Source: an uncultured Amylibacter sp. (GTDB lineage Bacteria; Pseudomonadota; Alphaproteobacteria; Rhodobacterales; Rhodobacteraceae). From it: 64,000 nt of DNA. Numbering within the stretch: the first letter of the stretch is position 1; each line of letters opens with the position of its first letter. The translations under genes and the position numbers were made by a program. Shown piece by piece: positions 28,727-36,473 of this stretch. The notes under the pieces are model-generated. The model worked only from the letters and a program-made list of their open reading frames with translations. It was not told the DNA's origin and made no database searches. The stretch lies in assembly GCA_947497475.1 (NCBI GenBank), contig CANMGS010000001.1:992001-1056000 (forward strand), written 5' to 3'.

Positions 28727-29605
28727 TTAGGTTTCTTTGGCCACACGAAGTAACCATTTTTTAAATGTAAGCAAAGAGGGCGTTTCGCGCCCTTTTTTTG
28801 TAACGATATAATACCCCAAACCATCGTCTTTGAGTTCGCATAGCTGTTGAAGATCTCCATTGGCAATAGCTTGCTCGACATGTGCATAGGGCTGCAAAGT
28901 CAGTCCTGCACCTGATTTAACAGCAGCAAGAACCAATTCGCTATTATCGAACATAGTGATATTGGCCTTCTCCAAATCCAGTCCAGCATCCTGCATCAAC
29001 ATTTTGCGTTCATGCATCATACCTTGGAAAAACCAAGGAAGATCATGTGTATTTTGAAAACAGTTGATAGGATGATCTTTTGTGTATTCAGTGCTGGCAA
29101 CAACAATAAAGCGATCCCGAACAAGGGGTGTTACATCCAACCCTGACCAGTCGCCTTTGCCAAATCGAATAGCCATATCTGCTTCACCTGATGCCAAATC
29201 TACGGCATGCGCGCTTGGGTTAAGATTGATTGTGATGTCTGGATATTTTGACCAAAAAGACCCCATTCGTGGTATCAACCAATTTGATGCAAATGCAGGT
29301 GTCAGTGAAACATTTATGGGGCGCGTTTCGCTATGGCTTCGCAAATCATCAACGCCGTCTGATATAGTTGAAAATCCCGTTTTCAGGCTTTCTGCTAAGG
29401 CGGCACCTTTCTCGGTTGTTGCCATACCCCGACCTTGTCTTACAACAAGGTTTTCCGAAAAATAGCTTTCCAAATTACGAACATGCTGGGCAATAGCGGC
29501 GTGTGTAACATTCAGCTCGCGTGCGGCTTTGCTGAAGCTATTAAGTCTGGCTGTAGCTTCAAAAGCGCGCAGGGATGCCAAAGGGGGAATCTTATTCCAA
29601 TTCAT
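28727..29605 (-). CDS. LysR family transcriptional regulator, GcvA-like
   Basis: 292-residue regulator with the LysR helix-turn-helix at residues 8-66 (LASLRAFEATARLNSFSKAA, then VTHAAIAQHVRNLE) and a periplasmic-binding-type effector domain (INVSLTPAFASNWLIPRM). The PPLASLRAFEA opening is typical of the GcvA/AmpR subgroup. The effector is unknown. It is divergent from a tiny Arg-rich ORF and convergent with the secreted protein gene. Confidence 0.85.
   Translation of the reverse strand: MNWNKIPPLASLRAFEATARLNSFSKAARELNVTHAAIAQHVRNLESYFSENLVVRQGRGMATTEKGAALAESLKTGFSTISDGVDDLRSHSETRPINVSLTPAFASNWLIPRMGSFWSKYPDITINLNPSAHAVDLASGEADMAIRFGKGDWSGLDVTPLVRDRFIVVASTEYTKDHPINCFQNTHDLPWFFQGMMHERKMLMQDAGLDLEKANITMFDNSELVLAAVKSGAGLTLQPYAHVEQAIANGDLQQLCELKDDGLGYYIVTKKGRETPSLLTFKKWLLRVAKET
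28777..28799 (+). terminator. Intrinsic terminator inside the convergent LysR gene
   Basis: AGGGCG (28777-28782), loop TTTCG, CGCCCT (28788-28793) and then seven T. It ends transcription of the small secreted protein gene while also encoding residues of the LysR C-terminus on the other strand. Confidence 0.7.
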
Positions 29606-29704
29606 ATATGATACCTCAGCTTACATATTGGAAATCGTGATGAGTCGATTTAATGCACTAAAATAGGCATATTTAGATAAATGAAGCAATGAAAGGATTT
29701 AGAT

Positions 29705-29875
29705 ATGTTAAATATTATATCAGATGCAATGATGATTGCGACGCGCACAAATTCTCCCAAGCGTGCCTTTGACGACAGAGAAGAAAACAGACGTTACCTT
29801 TATTTAGAGGATCGCCGTCGTCGCGAAGAAAAGCGTCAATTAAACCTCGCCCTTGGGCGTGGTTTGCTAAAGTAA
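29705..29875 (+). CDS. Arg/Glu-rich 56-residue small protein
   Basis: Begins MLNIISDAMMIATRTNSPKR, then contains a charged helical part (REENRRYLYLEDRRRREEKR) and ends RGLLK. AAGGA lies eight bases before the ATG, and the frame is free of stops for 56 codons. A hydrophobic N-terminus with a basic helix after it recalls the layout of small DUF1127-like proteins, but I do not see the DUF1127 consensus. It is divergent from lysR and seven bases from the convergent GST gene. Confidence 0.5.
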   Translation: MLNIISDAMMIATRTNSPKRAFDDREENRRYLYLEDRRRREEKRQLNLALGRGLLK

Positions 29876-29882
29876 GAGCTAA

Positions 29883-30506
29883 CTATGCAGAATAAGGTGC
29901 AAGAGCGATTTTCTTAAAGCTAGGTCGCTCTTGTAACTTATCCACAATACTTGCCAGTTTTTCGCGGTCGCGCCATTGAGCACCCATTCTGGATTCTGCC
30001 CATAAAACGATACAGGCAAATGCACAGTCACAAACGTTTGGTTCATCACGTATCAACCATTCACCAGCTTGCGCCTCTAACCAATCCAATGTTTTCTGTC
30101 CGCGCAAAATATGCCGATCGCGGGGATTATACCCCAAAACGTTTTTGCCAACTGGCTCTAAACCAGCCCAAACTTGTTGTTGAGCCGCTACAAGGAAATT
30201 ACCGACTTCCAGAATGACAGCCAAAATTTGGCGATCGGCCAAAGGATCTAAATAGGGTTCAGTCGCCTCTTCGGTCATCGCCCAAAGCTGCTCCACAATC
30301 TGTGATGTCGGAAAAATCGTTTCACCCACAGTTTTCAAAACAGGAACTTGACCTGTAGGCGTGATTTCGAAGTAATCATCAGGTAATGGATGATCCAATG
30401 GGATCGACTTAACAGGCAAGCGCCATTCTTCGATTAAGATGCGGCACAACCGTGCAAAGGGTGATCCCTCGATATAATATAATTTAGCTGAGTCTAATTC
30501 ATCCAT
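29883..30506 (-). CDS. Glutathione S-transferase family protein
   Basis: 207 residues. The thioredoxin-like N-terminal half has GSPFARLCRILIEEW, the cis-proline motif GQVPVLKT and FPTSQIVEQL (Gln-Ile in place of the usual Glu-Ser in the glutathione site). The all-helical C-terminal half includes WLIRDEPNVCDCAFACIV. The catalytic Ser/Tyr/Cys is not certain: Ser15 of GSPFAR is the best candidate. It is co-transcribed after the HD hydrolase with an eight-base overlap. Confidence 0.8.
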   Translation of the reverse strand: MDELDSAKLYYIEGSPFARLCRILIEEWRLPVKSIPLDHPLPDDYFEITPTGQVPVLKTVGETIFPTSQIVEQLWAMTEEATEPYLDPLADRQILAVILEVGNFLVAAQQQVWAGLEPVGKNVLGYNPRDRHILRGQKTLDWLEAQAGEWLIRDEPNVCDCAFACIVLWAESRMGAQWRDREKLASIVDKLQERPSFKKIALAPYSA

Positions 30507-31098
30507 CTGTCAAATCCGTGAATCGTTCCAAAAAGCGTCCTTTAACTTCCATAGGAGCATGTGGTCGTAATGTCCGCTTTGGCAAGTCCGATATTACCGG
30601 TTTTCCAAATAATTTGTCGGCTTCAGACTCTGAGAAGCCTGCAATTTGCACAGCTTCAAGCCAAGCCGACAATTTATCCGCTCGTTTGATCTGTTTTTTG
30701 ATCAAGTCGGGGGTCTTTGCTGGCAGACCGAACCGTACATGAATCGCCGCAACAAGGCGTTCATCAAGTGCTTCGTATCCTGGGCCAACAGCTGCTTTAA
30801 CAGGTGAAATCATGTCGCCAATTACATACTCAGGTGCGTCATGCAACAAAGCCGCCAATCGCCATTTGGGATCAATGCGTGGGTTAAGCGTGGTGAATAA
30901 CTCTTCGACAAATACAGAATGTTCGGCAACAGAGTAAGGATAATCACCAACCGTTTGCCCATTCCAGCGGGCTTGAAAAGCCAATCCATGTGCAATATCT
31001 TCGATTTCGATGTCCAACGGAGATGGGTCAAGAAGGTCTAACCGCCGTCCAGAAAGCATGCGTTGCCAAGCTCTGGGTGGGATAGAATTCTTTGACAT
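30499..31098 (-). CDS. HD domain phosphohydrolase, YfbR-like
   Basis: HD-fold metal phosphohydrolase. The metal ligands are in YSVAEHSVFVEEL, AALLHDAPEYVIGD and the later KRADKLSAWLEA. The EYVIGDM block is typical of YfbR-like 5'-nucleotidases and their phage relatives. I choose MSKNSIPPRAWQ as the start since GGAG stands six bases upstream; this gives 199 residues, while the longer open frame runs through the ahcY promoter region. Substrate not determined. Confidence 0.78.
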   Translation of the reverse strand: MSKNSIPPRAWQRMLSGRRLDLLDPSPLDIEIEDIAHGLAFQARWNGQTVGDYPYSVAEHSVFVEELFTTLNPRIDPKWRLAALLHDAPEYVIGDMISPVKAAVGPGYEALDERLVAAIHVRFGLPAKTPDLIKKQIKRADKLSAWLEAVQIAGFSESEADKLFGKPVISDLPKRTLRPHAPMEVKGRFLERFTDLTDG

Positions 31099-31120
31099 AA
31101 AATCTCCATATACCGCTAAT
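31092..31120 (+). promoter_or_regulatory. Candidate sigma-70 promoter for ahcY
   Basis: TTGACA (31092-31097), 17 bases, then GCTAAT (31115-31120). The -35 box is a perfect consensus; the -10 matches at four of six. It overlaps the start codon of the divergent HD gene and would give a leader of about 85 bases before ahcY, in which GGGTA (31135-31139) can pair with TACCC (31152-31156). Confidence 0.45.
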
Positions 31121-31211
31121 AAATGAACCCAATAGGGTAACCCCTTGTCGATACCCAATCTGAATGTTACATGCCACCCTAGAATTATATATTTGTAAAA
31201 GGACCACCATA

Positions 31212-32597
31212 ATGGCCAATGACTATATCGTAAAAGACATCGCTTTAGCTGACTTTGGTCGCAAAGAGTTGGACATCGCTGAAACAGAAATGCCAGGATT
31301 GATGTCCTTGCGCGAAGAATTTGGCGATAGCCAGCCACTTAAAGGCGCGCGCATCGTTGGGTCTTTGCACATGACAATCCAAACTGCCGTGTTGATTGAA
31401 ACACTAACAGCGCTTGGTGCTGATGTGCGTTGGGCATCATGTAACATCTTCTCTACACAAGACCATGCAGCAGCAGCGGTTGCACAGGCTGGCGTTCCAG
31501 TATTTGCGATCAAAGGTCAAACTTTGGAAGAGCATTGGGATTACCTAGACAAATCATTCCTATTTGAAGACGGCCCAAACTTGATCCTTGATGATGGTGG
31601 CGACGCTACATTGTACATCCTTCTTGGCGCACGTATCGAAGCTGGCGAAGAATTCGGCGTACCAGGCTCTGAAGAAGAAGAGTGCATCCAAGCACAAATC
31701 AAAAAGCGTATGGCGGCTTCTCCTGGTTGGTTCACAAAAATGCGCGACCAAATCAAAGGTGTTTCTGAAGAAACAACAACAGGTGTGCACCGTCTATACG
31801 AATTGCATAAAAATGGTGAACTTCCATTCCCAGCGATTAACGTGAACGACTCTGTAACCAAGTCAAAATTCGACAACAAATACGGTTGTAAAGAATCATT
31901 AGTGGACGGCATCCGCCGCGCAACAGACACAATGCTTGCTGGTAAAACAGCAGTTGTTTGTGGTTACGGTGACGTTGGCAAAGGTTCAGCGGCATCTCTA
32001 CAAGGTGCAGGTGCTCGTGTGAAAGTCACTGAAATTGACCCAATCTGTGCGCTTCAAGCAGCAATGGACGGTTTCGAAGTAACAACATTGGAAGACGCGG
32101 TTGCAGACTCTGATATTTTCATCACAACAACAGGCAACAAAGACATCATCCGCATCGAACACATGCGCGCAATGAAAGATATGGCCATCGTTGGTAACAT
32201 CGGTCACTTCGATAATGAAATTCAGGTTGCTCAGCTTGCAAACTTGAAAATGACAAACATCAAAGACCAAGTGGACATGTACGAAATGCCATCAGGCAAC
32301 CGTATGATCCTATTGTCTCAGGGTCGTTTGTTGAACCTTGGTAACGCAACGGGCCACCCATCATTCGTGATGTCAGCATCGTTTACAAACCAAGTTCTAG
32401 CGCAAATCGAATTGTGGACTAAGGGTGATGAGTACAACAACGAAGTATACATCTTGCCGAAGCACTTGGATGAAAAAGTTGCACGCCTACACTTAGAAAA
32501 AATTGGTGTGAAACTAACAGAGCTTTCCAAAGACCAAGCCAGCTACATTGGTGTGGAACAAGAAGGCCCATATAAGCCAGAGCATTATCGTTACTAA
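31212..32597 (+). CDS. ahcY: Adenosylhomocysteinase
   Basis: Splits S-adenosylhomocysteine into adenosine and homocysteine, relieving product inhibition of methyltransferases. The NAD loop is [15 protein letters not shown], with [15 protein letters not shown] and [14 protein letters not shown] as further signatures, and the C-terminal KPEHYRY that reaches across the tetramer. The ATG at 31212 (AAAGGA upstream) gives 462 residues. Codon use is more biased than in neighbours, as expected for a highly expressed gene. Confidence 0.97.
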   Translation: MANDYIVKDIALADFGRKELDIAETEMPGLMSLREEFGDSQPLKGARIVGSLHMTIQTAVLIETLTALGADVRWASCNIFSTQDHAAAAVAQAGVPVFAIKGQTLEEHWDYLDKSFLFEDGPNLILDDGGDATLYILLGARIEAGEEFGVPGSEEEECIQAQIKKRMAASPGWFTKMRDQIKGVSEETTTGVHRLYELHKNGELPFPAINVNDSVTKSKFDNKYGCKESLVDGIRRATDTMLAGKTAVVCGYGDVGKGSAASLQGAGARVKVTEIDPICALQAAMDGFEVTTLEDAVADSDIFITTTGNKDIIRIEHMRAMKDMAIVGNIGHFDNEIQVAQLANLKMTNIKDQVDMYEMPSGNRMILLSQGRLLNLGNATGHPSFVMSASFTNQVLAQIELWTKGDEYNNEVYILPKHLDEKVARLHLEKIGVKLTELSKDQASYIGVEQEGPYKPEHYRY

Positions 32598-32664
32598 TCA
32601 TCTGATCTTAGATGACAGATAACTTAAAAAAACGCCGCCCCTATTTCCAGTGGGCGGCGTTTTT
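32598..32664. terminator. Strong bidirectional terminator hairpin behind ahcY, inside the next CDS
   Basis: AAAAACGCCGCCC (32628-32640) pairs perfectly with GGGCGGCGTTTTT (32652-32664) around an 11-base loop, with flanking A and T runs that suit termination on either strand. It covers codons 6-18 of the extensin-like gene. A smaller hairpin just before (TCATCT 32598-32603, AGATGA 32610-32615) holds that gene's start codon in its stem. Confidence 0.8.
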
Positions 32665-33346
32665 GCTTGTAATAGCTGCCGCGACCTATGGCGGTTATCA
32701 GGCCATGATTCACCCTAATACATCTTTGCCACCTGAATGGAATCCGACTGTACCGCTAAGCGTCGGCCATGAACATTCACCCCTTACAATGTGGAAACTC
32801 AGAAATGCCCTAAGCGATTCAGAGCAATGCCATGCCGCTTTGGGGGATTTTGCTAAACTCACGCGCTTACCAGATTTTGAAAAAGACGAGTTGTGCCACA
32901 TCCGCGATCAAGTTGAAATCAAACAGATCGGCCAATCAAAAGTGTCGCCCTTCAACACAAGATGCCAAATGGTTTTACGTATGGCGATGTGGGAAAAACA
33001 TGGCATTCAACCAGCCGCTCAGAAGTATTTCCAGACCTCTGTTAGCGAGATCAAACATTATTCCAGTTACAGCTGTCGCAAAATTCGTACCGTTGGAGGT
33101 GATAATACTCGCATGAGCACTCACGCCACTGCTGAAGCGATAGATGTTTCAGGGTTCGTATTAAAAGGTGGCCAACAGATCGACCTTAAAGCAGCATGGA
33201 ACGGAACAGAACAAGAGGCCGCATTCCTGCGCGACGTTCGGGATAGCGCATGCGATTGGTTCAGATTAACACTTAGCCCTGACTTCAACACTCTTCATGC
33301 CGACCATTTTCACCTACAGCATAAGGGTTGGAATGCTTGTCGGTGA
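32612..33346 (+). CDS. Extensin-like C-terminal domain protein (putative peptidoglycan hydrolase)
   Basis: Has a basic N-terminus (LKKRRP) and one membrane helix (WAAFLLVIAAATYGGY), then a periplasmic extensin-like domain. Metal-ligand-like blocks of the LAS/M15 peptidase type are seen: STHATAEAIDVSGF and NTLHADHFHL, and four cysteines (CHAAL, LCHIRD, TRCQM, YSCRK) fit disulfides. 244 residues. It may cut cell-wall peptides; this is inference. No ribosome site is obvious and a terminator lies within its first codons. Confidence 0.8.
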   Translation: MTDNLKKRRPYFQWAAFLLVIAAATYGGYQAMIHPNTSLPPEWNPTVPLSVGHEHSPLTMWKLRNALSDSEQCHAALGDFAKLTRLPDFEKDELCHIRDQVEIKQIGQSKVSPFNTRCQMVLRMAMWEKHGIQPAAQKYFQTSVSEIKHYSSYSCRKIRTVGGDNTRMSTHATAEAIDVSGFVLKGGQQIDLKAAWNGTEQEAAFLRDVRDSACDWFRLTLSPDFNTLHADHFHLQHKGWNACR

Positions 33347-33806
33347 AATGGTTCAGCGCACTTACCCCTAAACACATATTAATCTTTCCCATAGTATAAC
33401 ATCCCCGTCGACAAAAAGTGGTTCATGGGTTTTCAAAGGGCGGGTAACAGCGTCAAATGCGAAAACCACCTATAGCGTTTCAACAAAAAGTCGAAACGCT
33501 TTAATTACTGGTAAGAATAGGTGCAAGGGCCCATCAAGCCCTTGGCAGGCATATAACCATAACGGTGGCGCCACCTTTTATAACTTACACATCATAAAAC
33601 GCTTAACCCCGCCAACCGGATAAGGTGACGGGGCTATAGCCCGTTGTGGTGAAAAATCCCCGTTTTTCGCTTTTTTCATCTTTTTCCTTTTTTATTGAAG
33701 GCACTTAACCTATCCTCTGGGTTGAAACCGTGCATGTATCTAGCTCCAGCACAGTTTTTTAAAGAAATTTTGGGGTACGACCCGAAAACAGGGAAGGAAT
33801 TTATTA
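33347..33806. other. 460-base non-coding stretch rich in hairpins
   Basis: No convincing gene. Stems in order: GTGG plus GTTTTC (33418-33434) with GAAAACCAC (33461-33469); CACCTAT then AGCGTTTC (33467-33481) with GAAACGCT (33493-33500) then ATAGGTG (33517-33523); CAAGGGC (33524-33530) with GCCCTTG (33538-33544); GGTGGCGCCACC (33564-33575) followed by TTTT; then the G/C stems listed separately. Successive stems abut with hardly any spacer, as in a folded RNA. I could not match it to tmRNA, RNase P, SRP or 6S RNA. The orientation is unsure; the T-run after 33575 favours a rightward transcript. Confidence 0.5.
33607..33667 (+). promoter_or_regulatory. Possible attenuator: mutually exclusive hairpins
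   Basis: CGGGG (33629-33633) can pair with upstream CCCCG (33607-33611), or ACGGGG (33628-33633) can pair with CCCCGT (33658-33663), which is followed by five T. A third small stem, GGGCTATAGCCC (33631-33642), uses the same G's. This is the layout of an antiterminator and terminator, 140 bases ahead of the DUF2853 gene. No known riboswitch core was recognised. Confidence 0.4.
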
Positions 33807-34148
33807 ATGAGCAAACGTGATGATTTAATCGCGCTATATGCGGAAGACCTAAGCAGCAAATGCGGAATGCAGGCTGACATGGATTTGCTAACAAAAGTAA
33901 CAATCGGCTGTGGCCCTGCAATCTATAATGACGATGCGGCCACGGTTGCAGGATCTCAGGAAGCTGAGCTTGAAACTGTAAAAAACAATTTCCTAATTAA
34001 AAAACTAGGTATGTCAGACAGCCCTGAATTGATGGATGCAATCAAGTCAGTGTTAACAACATACGGCCAATCAAACCGTAACAAATACCGCGCGGTTGTG
34101 TATTACATGCTTGTTAAGCATTTCGGCAAAGAGTCTGTATACGGCTAA
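33807..34148 (+). CDS. DUF2853 family protein
   Basis: 113-residue soluble helical protein (RDDLIALYAEDL, KKLGMSDSPELMDAIKSVL, KYRAVVYYMLVKHFGK) that I recognise as DUF2853; its function is unknown. AGGGAAGGA precedes the ATG. It has the structured region upstream and a strong terminator downstream, so it is a single-gene transcript. Confidence 0.85.
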   Translation: MSKRDDLIALYAEDLSSKCGMQADMDLLTKVTIGCGPAIYNDDAATVAGSQEAELETVKNNFLIKKLGMSDSPELMDAIKSVLTTYGQSNRNKYRAVVYYMLVKHFGKESVYG

Positions 34149-34170
34149 GTCACACCACGAACTTAAAGAA

Positions 34171-34197
34171 AAGGCGTCCAATAAGGGCGCCTTTTTT
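34171..34197 (+). terminator. Intrinsic terminator of the DUF2853 gene
   Basis: AAGGCGTCC (34171-34179), loop AATAA, GGGCGCCTT (34185-34193) with one G-T pair, followed by six T. It abuts the end of the convergent DUF1761 gene. Confidence 0.85.
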
Positions 34198-34199
34198 GT

Positions 34200-34583
34200 T
34201 TAAAACAAAGTTAAGACAAGACCAATAACGCCACATCCAATCGTGGCATATCCGCCATCAATCAATAGCAATTTCTTAGGTCGCCCTGCAAACCCATAAT
34301 TCGTCGCAATCCATGGCGTTGCTATAAATAGACCCAGCCCAAGCCCGCTTAGAATGCCTTTCCCAACGGTGTCTACACCAGTTCCTACAAAGACATGGCG
34401 CATCATTCCAGCCACTAAAATCGCACTGATCAACCCCGTCATATAGGTCATAGCACCTGCATTTTGCGCTTGCTCTTCAGAAACACCAGCGGCTTCCATC
34501 CATGGCTTTGACAGTGACATGTACCAAATGGCCCCAAAAGCAAAAGCTGAAACGCCTGCTGCAATAACGGATAAATATTCCAT
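34200..34583 (-). CDS. DUF1761 family membrane protein
   Basis: 127 residues with four hydrophobic segments: VIAAGVSAFAFGAIWYMSL, MTGLISAILVAGMM, ILSGLGLGLFIATPWIA and GGYATIGCGVIGLVL. The FGAIWYxxLxKPWM opening is characteristic of DUF1761. No function is known. It is divergent from ectC across 112 bases and has its own ribosome site. Confidence 0.8.
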   Translation of the reverse strand: MEYLSVIAAGVSAFAFGAIWYMSLSKPWMEAAGVSEEQAQNAGAMTYMTGLISAILVAGMMRHVFVGTGVDTVGKGILSGLGLGLFIATPWIATNYGFAGRPKKLLLIDGGYATIGCGVIGLVLTLF

Positions 34584-34695
34584 AACGCGTCCTTTCTATT
34601 TGTAGATTGAGTATGCGAAGTTACCCGCATTAAATCTATGATTTTATTTTTGAAGCCAGAGGTTAAGGTAATCTAACGAACTGAAAGGAAGTATA

Positions 34696-35076
34696 ATGAT
34701 TGTACGAGATATCAAATCTATCATCGGAACTGATCGCGATGCACATGGCCCTGGTTGGAACAGCCGTCGTTTGTTAGTGCGGGATGACGGCATGGGATAC
34801 ACGATGACGGATACAATCGTAACCGCCGGCAGTGAAATGACACTGGAATACAAAAACCACCTAGAGGCTTGCTATTGCATCTCAGGGACAGGTGAAATTG
34901 AAGACCACGCAACAGGTGAAATACATCAACTTTATCCGGGCGTGATTTATGCATTGGATCAAAATGATTATCATACATTACGCGCGCATGATGGTGCGAA
35001 TATGAATCTCATATGTACGTTCACCCCTGCGCTCACTGGGCAAGAAGTTCATGGGCCTGATGGTAGTTATTCTTAA
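34696..35076 (+). CDS. ectC: L-ectoine synthase, solitary
   Basis: Cupin enzyme that closes the ring of N-gamma-acetyl-diaminobutyrate to the compatible solute ectoine. Iron ligands known from characterised EctC are in register: Glu57 (NHLEACYC), Tyr85 (YALDQND) and His93 (YHTLRAH). The pattern TRLLxxDDGMGY and C-terminal FTPALTGQEVHGPDG also fit. 126 residues, near normal. There is no ectA, ectB, ask_ect or ectD beside it, so it cannot make ectoine from aspartate semialdehyde with this locus alone. AAAGGAAG precedes the start. Confidence 0.88.
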   Translation: MIVRDIKSIIGTDRDAHGPGWNSRRLLVRDDGMGYTMTDTIVTAGSEMTLEYKNHLEACYCISGTGEIEDHATGEIHQLYPGVIYALDQNDYHTLRAHDGANMNLICTFTPALTGQEVHGPDGSYS

Positions 35077-35085
35077 AGAACTACC
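35062..35085 (+). terminator. Weak terminator at the ectC stop
   Basis: GGTAGTT (35062-35068) pairs with AACTACC (35079-35085) around a 10-base loop that contains the stop codon, followed by the T-rich CTTTATA. It also overlaps the end of the convergent EVE gene. Confidence 0.35.
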
Positions 35086-35500
35086 CTTTATACCCACCCA
35101 TATCACAAACAATCTTCCACTCTTCATCAGTGACTGGTTGTACAGATAAGCGTGAGCTTTTCACCAATGCCATTTCAGTTAATCGCGGATCAGCTTTGAT
35201 CTGTTCTAAAGTTACTGGGTTAGGCACATCTGCCACAGCTTTTACATCCACGCATTCCCAACGATGATCATCCGTGGTACTGTCTGGATGGCATTCCGCA
35301 CACACCTCGACCACACCCACAATGCGTTTCTCTTTGACGGAGTGATAAAAGAACCCCAAATCCCCAACTGCCATTTGGCGCATGAAATTGCGCGCTTGAT
35401 AATTGCGCACGCCATCCCATTCTTCGCCAACATCACCCTTGGCGACCTGTTTGTCCCAACCCCATGTGTTGGGTTCCGATTTAAACAACCAATATGCCAT
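35081..35500 (-). CDS. EVE domain protein
   Basis: 139-residue EVE/PUA-like fold (WLFKSEPNTWGWD, WDGVRNYQARNFMR, GDLGFFYHS, GVVEVCAECHPD). EVE proteins bind modified bases in DNA or RNA. This standalone form (thymocyte nuclear protein 1 type) is widespread in proteobacteria, and its substrate is unknown. It directly follows gpsA with one base between, so it belongs to the tsaD-gpsA operon. No restriction gene is nearby. Confidence 0.88.
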   Translation of the reverse strand: MAYWLFKSEPNTWGWDKQVAKGDVGEEWDGVRNYQARNFMRQMAVGDLGFFYHSVKEKRIVGVVEVCAECHPDSTTDDHRWECVDVKAVADVPNPVTLEQIKADPRLTEMALVKSSRLSVQPVTDEEWKIVCDMGGYKG

Positions 35501-35501
35501 A

Positions 35502-36473
35502 TCAAACCTCGTGTTTTAATGGCCTCGACATCAATTGCGCCAAGGCGTCTGTAACGGATAGTTTCTCTTGTAGCACAGCTGAAACCGCTTTGCAGATTGG
35601 CATTTCCAATCCGTGTTTTTCAGCCAATGCGCCAACAGCCAGCGCTGTGGAAATCCCTTCAACGGTTTTCGTTTGCCCAAACCCCGCTTGCGACCCCACC
35701 TGATGTCCAAAGGCAAAGTTGCGTGATTGCATGGATGTGCAGCTTAAAACCATATCGCCAAATCCAGACAGTCCAGACAATGTTTCGGGTTGCGCGCCCA
35801 TCTTATGCGCCAATGTTGTGAGTTCCGCAAAACCGCGTGTTAACAATGCCGCTTGCGCACTTTCGCCCAAGTTTGATCCATTCACGATCCCACAGGCAAT
35901 GGCATAAACGTTTTTCAATGCGCCGCCCAATTGTACACCTTGCACATCATGGGACAGATACATCCGCAATGTTGGTGTTGATAGCAGTGCTTGTAGTTCG
36001 GCACCCAACTCAGGATCAGCGATGCCAAGCGTTAAGGCCGTAGGTTTCCCGTTGGCAATCTCTGCCGCAAAGCCTGGGCCAGAGATAGCACCAAATGTCA
36101 GGTCGGGGCGTTCCTCTGCCAAAATATCCGTTTGGCTGCGCGATGTGTTCAACTCAATCCCTTTGGCACACATCAACACAGGGCAGGTTAAACCCTTGAA
36201 AGCATCCGATTGAATAACTGATCGTGAAACCTGCGCAGGCAGGACCATAAGTAACACATCAGAGTTTGTTAAATCAGACAGATCACTTGTAGTCGCCAAA
36301 GCCTCTGGCAATTCAATATCAGGCAGATAAGCTGTATTTATACGCTCTGCAGACATCGCATTCATCTGATCAGCATTGCGCCCCCAAAGCGTAACAGGGT
36401 TGCCGCCACGTGCCAGAACACAGGCCAAAGCCGTTCCAAATGCGCCTGCGCCAATCACCCCGATATTTTTCAT
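35502..36473 (-). CDS. gpsA: Glycerol-3-phosphate dehydrogenase [NAD(P)+]
   Basis: Makes sn-glycerol-3-phosphate for phospholipids from dihydroxyacetone phosphate. The Rossmann loop is [32 protein letters not shown] carries the catalytic Lys, and [19 protein letters not shown] is the C-terminal signature. 323 residues. Its start overlaps the tsaD stop by four bases. Confidence 0.95.
   Translation of the reverse strand: MKNIGVIGAGAFGTALACVLARGGNPVTLWGRNADQMNAMSAERINTAYLPDIELPEALATTSDLSDLTNSDVLLMVLPAQVSRSVIQSDAFKGLTCPVLMCAKGIELNTSRSQTDILAEERPDLTFGAISGPGFAAEIANGKPTALTLGIADPELGAELQALLSTPTLRMYLSHDVQGVQLGGALKNVYAIACGIVNGSNLGESAQAALLTRGFAELTTLAHKMGAQPETLSGLSGFGDMVLSCTSMQSRNFAFGHQVGSQAGFGQTKTVEGISTALAVGALAEKHGLEMPICKAVSAVLQEKLSVTDALAQLMSRPLKHEV

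Noticed and set aside
31099-31211. SAH or SAM riboswitch ahead of ahcY
   Set aside because: The conserved cores of these classes could not be found; only short generic stems are present.
33505-33552. A 15-codon minus-strand frame (MPAKGLMGPCTYSYQ) inside the structured region
   Set aside because: No ribosome site, only one possible start and overlap with hairpins; the length is too small to support as a gene, although the residues look protein-like.
33347-33806. tmRNA, RNase P RNA, SRP RNA, 6S RNA or a tRNA in the long gap
   Set aside because: No tag-coding sequence, no GGAAAGTCCGGG-type core, no SRP tetraloop core and no T-loop GGTTCGAATCC were seen on either strand.
35081-35500. EVE protein as part of a modification-dependent restriction system
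   Set aside because: It is the standalone type in a tsaD-gpsA operon; no nuclease or ATPase gene adjoins it.
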